The translations under genes and the position numbers were made by a program. Shown here one piece after another: positions 46,628 to 58,614 of a stretch of 64,000 bases of DNA (position 1 is the stretch's first letter; every line of letters begins with the position of its first letter). Location: NCBI GenBank assembly GCA_963969395.1, contig OZ017795.1, positions 24,905,063 through 24,969,062 on the forward strand, given 5' to 3'. The DNA comes from Pseudoscleropodium purum (lineage: Eukaryota > Streptophyta > Bryopsida > Hypnales > Brachytheciaceae). The notes beneath the pieces are model-generated. The model was not told where the DNA came from, made no database searches, and saw only the letters and a program-made list of their open reading frames with translations.

Positions 46628-49600
46628 CTAAACAACAAAGGAAACTAATGCTTGGATGTATGTACTAGAGTTTGTATTAGCTTCTCTCTCGGGCTTTGAT
46701 TCAAGCACCTGTGCTTGCAAACCGTCAAAGTTGTTGTCATTTCCAACATCAATCATAGTAGGCATGCATTCATTGACTTGTAGTTGGCCTCGTCTACCCC
46801 TAACATCTATGTGACACACCACCTTCCACCCAAGCTTCCTTGTGTCATTGGAGAAAAAAACTTGTTGACAATGCAAGGGAAAAACAAAAGAGTTGGCATA
46901 GACTTTCCCATCCATGCAGTTGAAGTTTGCTAGAGTGAACCCATATTCATCTCTTCGGATGTTAGGGTATCTCATATCTTGTATACCTCAAACCCAATCA
47001 CATACAAGTATTGTGGTGTAATGATTTTTGTAGTCCAACTCCAAAATCTCTTCAATGTATCCCATATACTCCTTCGTTCTCTCAATAGGACGCCCATCGT
47101 GAAGCCTCCACCAAAGTTGTTCAGTAAATGAGGCTACAATTGCTAAATCACATGTGACATGGCCCCCCCTCCGCACTGCAAATTTGAAAATGCATGCCAA
47201 AGGCATACATTTGGCGATGTGCAATTGCATGTTGTTCTAGAGGCTGTGCATATTCTACGACATCGGGTTCAACATGTTCACCGACATCCTGTAAAGCTTG
47301 AACTTCGGCAATCAACTAGTTTGCAAAGGGAGGCAAGTCCAACAGATTGCCTAGGTACCGCATTGAAACTGAAGCATGTTGACAATGAAATGCTCTTTGA
47401 AAGGCCTCCCTCTGTTCCCATCGTTGTCCTTTGGCTACTACATACTTTCTATAAGACAATAGAGTCTTCTATAGTGAGAGAGAGATTACAATCCATAGAA
47501 ACATAATGCTAAAAGTGCAAACAGTAGGTGCCCATGAATTCTGAATATGCATGATGTCATCTATGATGTCCAATTGAGCATGTAGACATCCATGACAACG
47601 TCTACTATGACATACAATAGAATGCATGTGATAGAAAGTAATATACGTGTAACGTTGCTAAGGACATGTTGAGTGCTCTTGTAAGAATTACCATCCTTGC
47701 AAGAGACAAGGTAAATACTAATATGAAGTCAGTGTAGATGTGTTCAAGAAAAACATTCAAGATTATGAAAGAACACTTACTGTCGCCACTCCTCTAAGCA
47801 AATTGCGTTATCCAAGACAAAGGCATGAGCATAGTTTTGGAACTCATTCAACATCTTTCGACTGCGTTTGAAGTTGCTCCTAAGGATTTCATCATTCATG
47901 ATTGGTTCTTCCATGACATCCCATACGTGTTGCATAGTTCCTCCGTATTTATACATGTACTCCGTACAAAATCCAAGTGTCTCTTCCATTTGGTATCCTT
48001 TGGCAATGCTACCCTCCGAATGTACAAAAGTTTGTACATAGTCCTTCAATGTTTTTATGTACCACTCTATTGGATACATCCAATGGCAATGCATGGGACT
48101 ACACTTGAACAACTGCTCCACTAGATGCACCAACAGATGGAACATGATGTTCAAAAACTTTGTTGGAAACTCTTTCTTAAATTCACACATTGCCATCACT
48201 ACATCACGCATCATGTCATCTTTGTCTTCCAATCATACCTCCTTTGTGCACAGTCTTTGGAAGACCCTACTCATCTTAATAATAGCTAAGCGCACCTACT
48301 TGTCTAGTATATTGCAAACCGCAACAAGGAGGATCTATCCAATAATTATGTTATAACACAACCATCGTCTATGTTCAATAGAGTATGCTGTCTATATCAA
48401 CAAATGCGCAAACATAACATAGTGTACTATAGTGTTATATGAAACATATACAAAAACAAAGCTATTTAACAAAGACTAGTTTGGAAGAATATCCACATGT
48501 ATATCACATTTTGCATCGTCCTGTGAATGTGCATGCTATAGATGTCACATGCAAGGGGCAGGATCTAAATTTTTTACTTTGAAGCCAAGCATGGCTGGAT
48601 CCATGTCGTAATCACATCCTTAGGCTAGGTGAAACTATGAGTACATAAGTAATGAAAAATATTAGTCTAGTAGTATATACCTATTATACAGGATTGACAA
48701 ATCTCTACATCCGCCCGAAAAAGGCGTCCATAACCCGGACGTCCGTCCTCACGGACGCCAACGGACGCAGCGTCCCTCCCGCCGTCGGAAGGTAGACGGG
48801 CGGGGCGAACAGGTGGGGCGGACGGCCCGAGGTGGACGCCCAGATCATGCGGACCAGATCAGTCCGCGTGTCGATCGGATGGCCGTAACCGGGCGGACGG
48901 GTATCAGGGCGGACGGCGTCCGCAAATGTTAGCGGACGCTATGGACACAACGTCCGCGTCCGGACGTCCCGGATGTCCGACCGTCCTGTCAACCCTACTA
49001 TTGTATGAGCACATGATAATCATGTGTCTTCATGTATTGTAGCTTTCCATCCACTAATTGCTTGTGAATGCTACCGACGTAGTTAGTAGGAGTTCGAATA
49101 CTGGTCACTATTACGACAAACTCCTTCCGCTTGGGTGGCACCAATATGAAAGGGCCATGTGGCATGCAGTAGTCATTGTTCCATCGTTGCAAGGGTTGCA
49201 ACCATAACTCTTACTGAATGCCCGATTCCTCTATGTCCAATCAACTACTGGGACTATCCTTCATGCCAAATAAAGTCTTTAGTATGTTCTCGTAGAAGTT
49301 TTTTCGCAATGTATAGTGTCGAAGATGTGAGGCTCTAGCAAGTGCTACAAAAAAAGAGTCAATACAAAGCACAAATTGAAGTCGCTGCTACATAATTGCA
49401 AGCCTTATAAGTGGCTTGAGTATGGACCTAGCTCCACGACATTCACAATGGACTCAGGCCCTCACCATGTACATTGTGATGTTATTTTTTTATGTTGTTT
49501 TTGACGTTGTTGTCGGCGTTGTTTTTGACGTCAAAAACAACACTTGCAACATCCGTGTCTTATGAGGAATCACGGTTGACATCTATGGTGCAAACAAAAA

Positions 49601-51282
49601 TGCAACAAAATGTTATGGAACATGGACAGCCAGAAACTCCTCACCTTCTAGTACAGTAATTCATACAATGGGCATAGGTGCTTCACTCTTGTAGTGTGAA
49701 CTAGGTCGATGGGCCCATTTTCTTTTCCTCCTAGTTGGAAATACGATTCACGCCATGCTACATATCGGAAAATGTCCTTTGATGTTTGCATGTGTGGCCT
49801 ATCATGATGCTCCTCTTGCCCGTGGAATCTTTTATTGCACCAGTATAGATGATGCCTAGGTAAGTAATGACGAATGCCATTGTAGACAATCTTTGAGTCT
49901 TTTGTTCTTCAATTAGGAAGAACATCCCCCATTTTAGCCATCCTTGCATCAATGTCTAAACCACAAGAAGGACAACCCTTGTATCCCTTACAATACAATC
50001 CTAAGATGAGGCTGAATGTAGGAAAATCTGAGATTGTCCACATTACTAAAGTACGTAAGGTGAAACTCCAACTACCTTTAAGTTGGGAGAAATCAAGGGT
50101 TGGAACACCATGCCACAATTGAAGTAGCTCTTTCAACAATGGCCCCATGAAGACACCAATACCTTTTGATGTAGGGGAGTGCTTTCCTGAAATGAGTATG
50201 CATAAGGAGATGAAAATTTTTTGGGTGACAAACCAAGGCTCGAAGTTGTATATCAAGATCAAGATAGGCCAAGTTGACCAATTAGTGTTGTTCAGCTTGA
50301 ATGGATTCACACCATCCAAAGCTACAACCAGCCGCATGTTTTGAACTTCAAACCCAAAGTCGCCAAAGGCAACATTGCTGTCAACGTGCTTCCAAGCAGG
50401 GCTATCCACTACGGAATGCACGACCCCATCGTTGTTGACGTGTTTCATGTAGCTTGTCAACATCTGCGCTATCTTTGATGACCTCCACATCCGCTTCAGA
50501 CGAGGAATGAATGGAAAATGACGAATGACCTTCGAGGGGACATTATTACTGCCATCCATCCATTGGAATATCCTACACTGTAGACAACTTTCCAATGTAG
50601 AGTGCTCATATTCATAGAGAATGCATCCATTTGGACAAGCGTGTACGTTGTTGTAGTTGAGGCCTAATTTCCGAATGCTCCTACACGCTTCATAATGGGT
50701 ACCGAACAACTTATTACCTATTGGGAGTAAGTCCGAAGACAAATACCTGAACGATTCATTTGTGAACTTATTGCTAATACGAAACACTATGCACATGTTG
50801 AGGATGATGATAGTGGCTGATATAACGCTCATCCTAGAAGTGGGGTATGTTGGAGTGGTAGCTTGTTTGTACAAATCCTCTAGTTCATCTACATTGTCAC
50901 CGACCCTGTTGTCTTGGTCTCCAAACTCCCTTCCAACCTCAACCTCCTCATACAATGCATCTCCTCTGTGCAAGGCCTCCATCACCTACTAGTGGACTTT
51001 GTGATATTCATCTAAAGCAAAATTGTGGTCCACTGCACTGTTAGGTGGGTTTGCATCTTCGAAATCCATGATGTCGGCTGCAACGTTTGAAGGAGCATCG
51101 TCAACGACATCGTTGTCATAAGCGATGTCTTCAACCCACATTCTTTGACGTAGGTAGCCCTCGGGGGGGTCTCCATCCAATAAGGACTTATCAAAAAATG
51201 GATTCCAACCAACTTTAGCATGGTGCCAGCATATGACTTGGATAGTTTTTTGATACCCACCCTTATAATCCTTACAAGGCAC
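46628..51282 (-). pseudogene. tnp2: CACTA tnp2-family transposase (Transposase_21, DUF4218, DUF4216), decayed
   Basis: Read from high to low coordinates. 51282-50992 is an N-terminal CPC-type segment (IQVICWHHAKVGWNPFF). 50985-49909 is the Transposase_21 core: CPNGCILYEYEH, VIRHFPFIPRLKRM, DSPAWKHVD, VVALDGVNPFKLNNTNWSTW, WTISDFPTFSL and KGYKGCPSCG. 49900-49750 continues in another frame (YLPRHHLYW). 49201-48998 reads VTSIRTPTNYVGSIHKQL and THDYHVLIQ. 48232-47777 is DUF4218 (MYPIEWYIKTLKDYVQ, EGSIAKGYQMEETLGFC). 47230-46628 is DUF4216 (EEILELDY, WKVVCHIDVRGR). Two adjacent TAG codons at 50991-50986, other stops, frame changes and a MITE after HVLIQ make it inactive. It would cut and paste CACTA ends. 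It is divergent to the plus-strand gene at 54.8 kb. Confidence 0.88.
48689..48997. mobile_element. hAT-type MITE, 309 bp, extremely GC- and CpG-rich, inside tnp2
   Basis: The left end is CAGGATTGACA and the right end on the other strand is TAGGGTTGACA (9 of 11 match). An 8-bp flank, CTATTATA (48681-48688) and CTATTGTA (48998-49005), matches at 7 of 8 positions, the duplication length of hAT elements. The interior has about fifteen CGGAC/GTCCG words on both strands and is strongly GC-rich in a region otherwise near one-third GC. Non-coding. It lies right after the HVLIQ codons of the transposase relic, at what looks like an exon-intron junction. Confidence 0.85.
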
Positions 51283-53394
51283 CTAAATGATTGCAAATTC
51301 TTCTCTGTCACCACTCTCAACATAGTGTGGAGAATGATGTCACCAAGTAGTATATGCCATAGTGTTTGTTCGTCCTTTGAAAGTCGAATTGTAGCACTTT
51401 GGTGTCTAGAATTCCGATTTTGACACCATGCCATTTATTTCTATTGTTACGGTGTGAACTGCTGCAACTACATCAAACACGTAGCTTGTATTATGTTCCA
51501 AAACAAGGATGAGAGATAGTAGTAGGAAGGATATGTAGATGAGTACTATGAAGTCGATGAAGAAGAAGCATTCGTACTCAACCTGTCCGTAGTAAACTTC
51601 AAGCAAATAACCTCTATCGGAGATCCAATTGCATAACATTCATGAAGTAGAAGTCATATGCCGTGCATAGACAACAAACACCATGCCTATAGAGCACTAT
51701 TTTGCATATCACAATGAATGTCACAAACTACGTGAACAAAAACACAGCACAATGTTGTTAGAGTCATTGCACATTGTTCTCACTTTCCCAGTGCTGCATG
51801 TTCTGGTTGATGACCTCATAGATGAAAGGACATGTTGTGGAATATGCATATGTCAAAGTGGACATCAATCCTAACATCATAGTAAATAGTAGTCCGTACC
51901 AATCAAGTGTTAGCGCCCTAAAAAGATCTCCCATGTGTCCCATGGCGAGCCAACAGCAAAAGTATAGACTAAGAAGCCCTCGTAGTACATTCATTCTTGT
52001 GCCTCACTAGCATTACACAACAAGCAAGGATTTTTCACACAAGGAGCTCACCGCAATGGATGTGCCTTCTGAATTGCCAAAGCGGATGAAGGTGGTACAT
52101 TTCGCTGAGCCTTTAGCAAAGGTGGTGCTGGTAAAAGACTTAGAGGCAACTGACCTCTTCACTAATCTGGTGTTGCACATAGGAGGCATTAATGATAGGA
52201 CAAAAGAGTTGTTGAGTCCGGGAGCTGCCGCTAAGCAACTAATCGTTCAAAGGAGTAGCCGATGAATCCCAACTTAGGATCTTCCAACTCCCAATGTGCT
52301 TGAACAACCAACTAGCAATGGCCCCCTTCCACTTGCAATAAAGGTATTTTTTTTGCGGCCTTCCTCTTTTCCTTTGGATTCCGATGTTGTGATGTTCTCT
52401 TGTTTATGATGTAGAGTGGCTAGGGTTTGCGGCACCTGCCTACTACCTCGAGTGCTCCTCATCACGACACTTTTAAGAACTCCTTTGTATAATAATAGGG
52501 CCCTACGTTCCAAAGCTAATAGGGTCCACCTTGGCCATGGGGCCTTAAATACAGTTTTCAATGCAATATCTGCCATCTTCATGTCTACATTCTTTTGAAT
52601 GTGCCGATTGTGCATTGCCACATTTTTTTCACCTTTGCCAACTTGCTATACTGTCCAATTGCAATTGGTTATCGACGTATAGGACCTTTTTGCAAAGGTG
52701 AGTTCTAGGCTTCTTTCATTGCAAATTCTTCTTCGAAGTTTTGTTACCTGTGCGGGTGCAATGTATGGAGTGAAGAGCACCATCGTTGGTACAATGTGCG
52801 AAGGCTTTCTATGATTCCACCCATTTCCAATTTTGGTCGTCTAGAAGGGTTTCAAGTTTTGGTAATTGTGCGTCTCGCAGCATAGTAGAGGATGGACCCG
52901 ACCTAAAATCGCCAACGTTTTCACGCGTTTTCGACATTCATTGATGATGTCGTACTTACTAATTTCGTGTTGTATTGTTTGGTAGCTGCAGGAAGGCAAA
53001 TTTTTTATGAGTTGGAGACTAGCTGCATACAAGATGCTTCGACAATAGGAGAGGACGTCAAAACGGAAGGAAGTATTACAGCATATGTCTTCTAAGGATC
53101 ACGAGTAGTTGCTGCCACCAAAGATGTGGAGCCACTCGAACGGAGGGCATCGCTCAAAGGTGTAAAAAGACCACAAGTGGGCCACATCATCAAAGGGAAA
53201 AGGGTCAATACGCGATAGGACTCCACCGCCTAAGAGGAAGAAGGTGCTCTTAGAGATGTCTAGTTTCCGAAAACCAAGAAGAGAGGACGTTGAAGAAAGC
53301 AAGTGAGTGTTACAGTCGCAGTCTTGGAGATGAGGTGAAAGAGTCTTCTTCTTCTTCTTTATAGTTTGCTTAGGAGAGTCATGAGTTTAGAGAG
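51283..53394. other. Internal CACTA DNA between the divergent gene relics
   Basis: Probably the transposase 5' region and promoter. Short frames on both strands (51406-51639, 52056-52265, 52274-52621) show no recognised domain. A TTCTTC microsatellite lies at 53347-53360. Confidence 0.45.
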
Positions 53395-54260
53395 ACATAG
53401 CATTTTGAGTTTTGTAAATTTTGTAATGAAATTTTGAGAACGTGTTCTTCTTCTTCTTCTTTTAATTTCAAATCTCTATCACTTGTTTGATTTGGAGTTT
53501 TTATGTAAAAGTTATACTTGAGGCAGTGAAAGGGGTTTATTTGCCATGAAGTTTGAGGGCAAAATTTTTGAGAGCAAACTCTTTGAGAGCCTACAAGTTA
53601 TAGACAATACTTTTGTTTTAGTTGAGTTTTAAAAAGATTATAGATACTTGTGTTAAATTTTCAAAAAGCTATCACATACTTGATTTGGAGTTGTAAAATG
53701 AAAGTTATGCACTTGGAAACAAAGTAGTAATGAGCTACCTTTGAATTGAAGAGAGAGAATTTTGACCGCCTATAACTTATAGACAATATTTTTGTTTTAG
53801 TTGAGTTTTAGAGGAACTGTATATTCTCATGTTAAATTTTTTTTAAATTATTATACACTTCATTTGAAGTTGTATAGTAGAAGACATGGTGCTAAAAATA
53901 TAAGGGTGTAGAGTTGCTGTTGAAATTGAAAGAATCAATTTTAGCACACTATAAAAGTTGAACAGTATCTTATTTCGAGTTGAACTTTAGAGACATTGTA
54001 GATATCAATGATATCTTTTCAAAAAGCTATTACATGCTTAGTTTGGAGTTATGTATTAAGAGATATGAGTTTGGAAGTGCAGTAGTGTCAAGTTGCCTTT
54101 GATTTGAGAAAAAGAAACTTTGGACAACCATAAAAAATGAATAGTATATTATTTTGATTTGAATTTTCGAGAGGTTGTATATATTTGTATAATCTTTTCA
54201 AAAACCTATTACATTCTTCATTTGGAATTTTGAAGCGATTATGGCATTTACTTAAATGCT
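53395..54260 (+). repeat. 179-bp tandem satellite, about 4.5 units, inside the CACTA element
   Basis: TTTGGAG-type anchors lie at 53491, 53684, 53863, 54042 and 54221 (spacing 193, 179, 179, 179). Unit motifs run AGCTATTACAT.CTT, TTTGGAGTT, GAGATATGAG, TTGCCTTTGA, CATAAAAAATGAATAGTAT and GTTGAGTTTTAGAG. The order and spacing correspond to the array at 39.5-40.2 kb. Confidence 0.88.
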
Positions 54261-54845
54261 AGATGCTTCTTTGAAGCATTTTACAAGTTTATTTTTTAAG
54301 ACATTCAACTTCTTTACAACTTTTGGTAGTATACTTGAATTATACTATCTTCTACAAAACATATACAATATCTATATGACTTGAAACATTATATAAAAAT
54401 TTGTACAAGTACTTATATAAATATTTATACTACTTGGAGAATTCTACAAGTATTTATATGACTTCAAATACTATACAAATATGTATATCAATACATGTAT
54501 TATTCATATGTATATTACTTATATACAAATGCCATATTTGACATATATTGTTTGAATTTTACTTCTATTTGGTTATAGGTTCCTTCATGTTTTGGACCAA
54601 TTCTAGTTGCAGTTAGAAACTACGTGTTTTCCCAAGCCAAATTCTCTCTCCACAACAACATGGAAGTATTAGGCCACTGCGTTTTATTACTTCAATAAAA
54701 GATTTCATTTGATGTAGTGTCATGTTGTGGTTGCTTTGTTTCTGCTTATGAAATCGTTCACTTTTTTCATTTCAACACTATCTTTTTTCTATAGTCGAGG
54801 ATACGACACAGAAACCGATGCCTAGCATTCAAAGGCAAATACTAA

Positions 54846-56831
54846 AGACTGATTGACCAACTAAGACTACAAGAAAAACATAAAGAAGGATCCAGTAGTG
54901 CCATGAAGAAACCTGTGGAACTAGATCCCGACGGCGAGGCATATAGAACAATGAAGAGTTCCTTCGCCAACAACATCAAAAAGTATGCAAGGGACCTGGA
55001 TCTCAAGACAGGATGGGAGGACCAACCCGTAGAAGACAAACAACAATTGTTCAAGAGAATGTATTTGGGTACGCCCTGAAGTTGCATGTCATTGCAGTTT
55101 TTCACTTTCATTTATGTTGTTGAAGTGTACTAGGTTTCGGAAGCTCTTTGTGCTTTAGAAGACATTATAGTTGACATAGTAGAAGACAAGTACATGTCGA
55201 TGTTGACATCAACGTGTACATTGGGGATGACAACATGTTTTGAGCTTTGCCTCTCCCCTCTTGCAATGCAAACTAAATGGTCCCAAATTGCATTTTTGCT
55301 TGTCCCCAAAGTGTTGTCTAATTCTTTTTTGCAAGGTTAGCCCTATGCTTGGACAAGAAAAAACTTCATAACTTCTTTGAGCAACCATTTATTAATTTTT
55401 TGGACTTATAGACTCGCAAATGTGTAGCGATTCTACTTGAGTGTCGGAGAAGTGGATGTAGCCGATTATTACAAAGGCCCTAATCCATGTTCGTTGGTAG
55501 TTCAATAAAATTATTGATGCCCATGGCCCTATGCCTGCCGAAATGAATCCAATTATATGGAAGGATCTTAAAGCCATTTTTGCTAGAGAGACAATACAAC
55601 AGAGGTCAACCCACATGCGTTCCATTTTATAAGGTAAGGGGTCAAACACAGTGCAGATGAAGGCCATTGAAAGAGAGGTTGTTTCCAGGCTAGTAAGTCT
55701 TGAAGGTCTTCACAGGTAAGATATCCTACAATTTCATGTCAACTTCAACATGCGTATTATGTATCATGTTCTAATGAACGTCATTAATAATAGATGCAGT
55801 TAGTTACTTGTCGTATTTCATGTCATTCCCAACATGCATCTTAATTGTAATGTTAAAGCGAAGATCAAAAATGACTTAGGTAATCCATTACTAGCCTTTT
55901 AACTTTTACATGTGGGTTCATTGTTGAGACATCCACTATTAAACTGTAGTATGCTCAAAGCCTTCGTTTTCCAACATGAGAATGAAGTGTCTAAACTTAT
56001 GGATGTCATGTTCTTTTGTGTCATGCACAGACCATGTTGTGTAACCGTCCTCCTTATGACGCCGAGGTGGATGTAGAGGTGGCTGTCGAGTATGGACAAC
56101 TACAAGAAGAGAAGCATAGAGGTAAAGTTCCTGAGGGTAGGGAAGTAGGAGAGATCTACACAAGAGTGAATGACCTAGAGATTAGCCTTAATCGCCTAGA
56201 GGAGACTTTGACCATGTTGCAAAAGAGCTTAGAGGACATGCTGCATAAGGTCTTTGAAGGCTTGGGTCAATCAAGCGGCATTGTAGCCGAGGAAGTGACA
56301 AAGCCTTCACCGTCAACTAATGTAGTCAATCCGCAAACTCACAAGTCGAACACAATAGACCCATAGAAGGCAGTGAAGAACAATTTCCTACTTCCGATGC
56401 TCGCCCCTAAACTTATCGATGTAACAACGCTAGTGATAGGTAGTGCCACTAAACCTACCGATATAATAGGGCCAATGATGGGCAGTGCCCAAACCGGTGT
56501 TGCCGAACATGTCGAAGTTGACATGGATTCCACGAAAGAAGTCGTCAATGATGGTGTTGTTGCCCACATCGTTGCTCTTATTCAATCCGATATCATGAAG
56601 GGCACTAAAGATGTGCCCAAGGTAGACGCTAAAGCAACTAAGGGAGAAGAAGTAGACGCCGACACAGCACTGGAGAAGTCAACAATGATGCCTCTAGACG
56701 ACAAAATAGAAAGGACAGACACCTTGTTGGAGGCACATGTAAACCAAAAGTGTCCCCCCCCCCCCCCCTCCAAAGCTCCTAACACTATGGTTGCTTCCTA
56801 TGTGATTCTAGTGTTGATTTATTCACTATAA
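54846..56831 (+). pseudogene. Second CACTA gene relic (possible TnpA-like or accessory protein) with coiled coil
   Basis: 54846-55079 is an open exon-like stretch (LDPDGEAYRTMKSSFANNIK, then GWEDQPVEDKQQLFKRMY). Its 'GW.D.P...K..LF' pattern resembles the DNA-binding part of plant En/Spm-type proteins, with low certainty. 55440-55720 has broken frames that continue the theme (IIWKDLKAIFARETIQQRST). 56016-56831 is one frame with a single TAG at 56364. It holds a leucine heptad coiled coil (VNDLEISLNRLEETLTMLQK), then a Thr/Val/Asp-rich low-complexity part ending in a proline run encoded by a 15-base C tract (56754-56768). It is divergent to tnp2. The function is unproven. Confidence 0.5.
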
Positions 56832-58310
56832 AATTTGTCATTCAGGGATCCTATTATGATGTAGTAGTGTTGCCTTCGTAATGGCAATTTCATATTAGAC
56901 TGGACATCAATGCAAACATCACCTGTGATAGAGTCCAATGTCTAGTCAGACGTAGTCTACTTCTTTGGTTTAAATAATGTTTAGCTTTTCATTGGGACCA
57001 TTATGTTCAACATATCTCAAGCATGTCATTGCGACTAGAACTGCCTCGTCAGTTTTTTGATGAGGGGAGGCATTGACTTCTTGAAGGGAACATTGTCCTC
57101 GTGAAGCATGAATAATATATAGCATCTACAAAATGTAAAGCGTAATTGTGTGATGATGTTGTAGGAGCACGCTGAAGTCCAGGAAGAGTCATCAAGCTAG
57201 CCTCGGTGTGGTAGTAAGACCACACAACCCTCAAAAGGATTAGAAGCTACCCCGAAAGCACCAATCCCCAAAACTACCCTCCTAAGATAGTGGATCTCTT
57301 GAAGTCCACCTAACCACTTGCAAAGGTATGTGAGATTGCTCCCATTTGGATTTTGAAAATCAAGCATCGTGTGCATGCAATTTGAAGTAGTGTTAATTGA
57401 ATGTTTCACCAAATGTATTGTGGCCAACTCCCGAAATTCCTTCACATTTGCATGTATATGTATTCAAGGTTCTATCTTCACTGACCTTGCAATCATGCAA
57501 TCATTTAGGGTGGAAGTAAGAAGAAACTAGGTGCACCTAGGAAGAAGTGAGACATGGTGTGCAATGTTGTGGCTGACATTGTACATGACAGGGAAGGATG
57601 TTTAGATTGATGTTGATAACAATGCATTTAGTTTCTGACAATGTAGCGGTAGACTAGGTAGGTGTCACTGTTCGAGGAATACTATTGCATGTACATGTTT
57701 CTAATCTTTCTGACAGAAGAAAGAGTCCCAACACCATTTTTGTTCTCAAATATAGCCTATTTACTTTGGTATGTGTTACAAGAGAAGACTATGAATATTG
57801 TAACACATATTGTGTACTTATGCTTTTTTTAGCGATTACATAATGCCATGTGTTGTTGTAAGTGCTATCTCACACATTGAAGTTTGCAAGTCATGTCTGA
57901 TGTTCTCTTGGGAACTACATCTAACGTTTAGGTAGTGCATATCTACACGGCCCAATTGCATGTTGTCCACAATGTTTTAAATAGCATGACAATCGTTAGA
58001 AGTAGCCCAATAGCATGTCCATGAGAACATCGCCAACAGTGTAGTGAAGCATAGCTTTGCAGTAAAACAGTCACATTTAATATTAAAAGTGACGTTGTTG
58101 TAGACATTTTTCTTTTGATGAACAGAATAGTAGTTCCTTAGTGAATATTTGGCACCACGTTTTTTAAAATATGGCCCCGATGAATACAATGTCCCAAAAA
58201 AAATCCTAATGTCAATTTGTATGTCATGTACAACATCACCTACCATCACAAGTTTCAGTCCCCGACATTTGACATGGACCCCATGTTAGATTTATAAAGG
58301 GTCTACATAG
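56832..58310. other. Right-hand non-coding part of the CACTA element
   Basis: No supported frame. Several small frames on the minus strand have no motif. Confidence 0.45.
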
Positions 58311-58605
58311 GATCTAATAGGGGTCTACATCAACAAACACGTCATGGATGAAAAAAGTGTCCTATGTGGCGCTACCCACCAAAAAAGGCTTATGTGGTAG
58401 TGGTCGCCTCTCCATGTGTCACATTTTTGGGATGCCTTGGTGCCCTTGTTTCATCCATGTTTTACCAAAAACAAGCTACATTAGGGCATGTTTTGGTCCA
58501 TGTTTTTTGCTTGTTAGTTATAATGGATTTTTTTAGACATCATAGTTGACACTTGTTCATGTTTTTTTATGTCACTTTTGACATTAAAAAAATCCTTGTT
58601 TTCTT
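58310..58605. repeat. Right subterminal region shared with the 1.2-kb CACTA element
   Basis: Collinear with 18110-18420, including TCCTATGTGGCG, AAAAAAGGCTTATG and TTGTTAGTTATAA. The matching short open frames (18124-18363 and 58348-58536) are a by-product of this homology. Confidence 0.85.
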
Positions 58606-58614
58606 ATAGTGTAT

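Larger units (their letters stand above)
43821..58611. mobile_element. Complete CACTA (CMC/En-Spm) element, 14,791 bp, TAT target duplication
   Basis: The left terminus is CACTATAAGAATCTTGCG; the right terminus on the other strand is CACTATAAGAAAACAAGG. TAT at 43818-43820 is repeated at 58612-58614. Inside are a tnp2-family transposase relic (46.6-51.3 kb, minus), a coiled-coil gene relic (54.8-56.8 kb, plus), tandem arrays near both ends and a nested hAT-type MITE. Subterminal DNA matches the 1.2-kb element at 17193-18425 on both sides, so that element and this one are one family. Both genes carry stops, so it is non-autonomous now. Confidence 0.9.

Noticed and set aside
53347..53460. TTCTTC microsatellite as a CRISPR-like or regulatory array
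   Set aside because: Simple trinucleotide repeat without spacers, and the genome is eukaryotic.
56754..56768. 15-base C run as a possible sequencing or assembly artefact
   Set aside because: It may contain a length error, but it lies in an already broken gene, so nothing can be concluded from it.
18124..58536. Similar small 'proteins' at 18124-18363 and 58348-58536 looked like a conserved gene
   Set aside because: The conservation is explained by shared subterminal DNA of two CACTA elements; it extends outside the frames and shows no coding bias.
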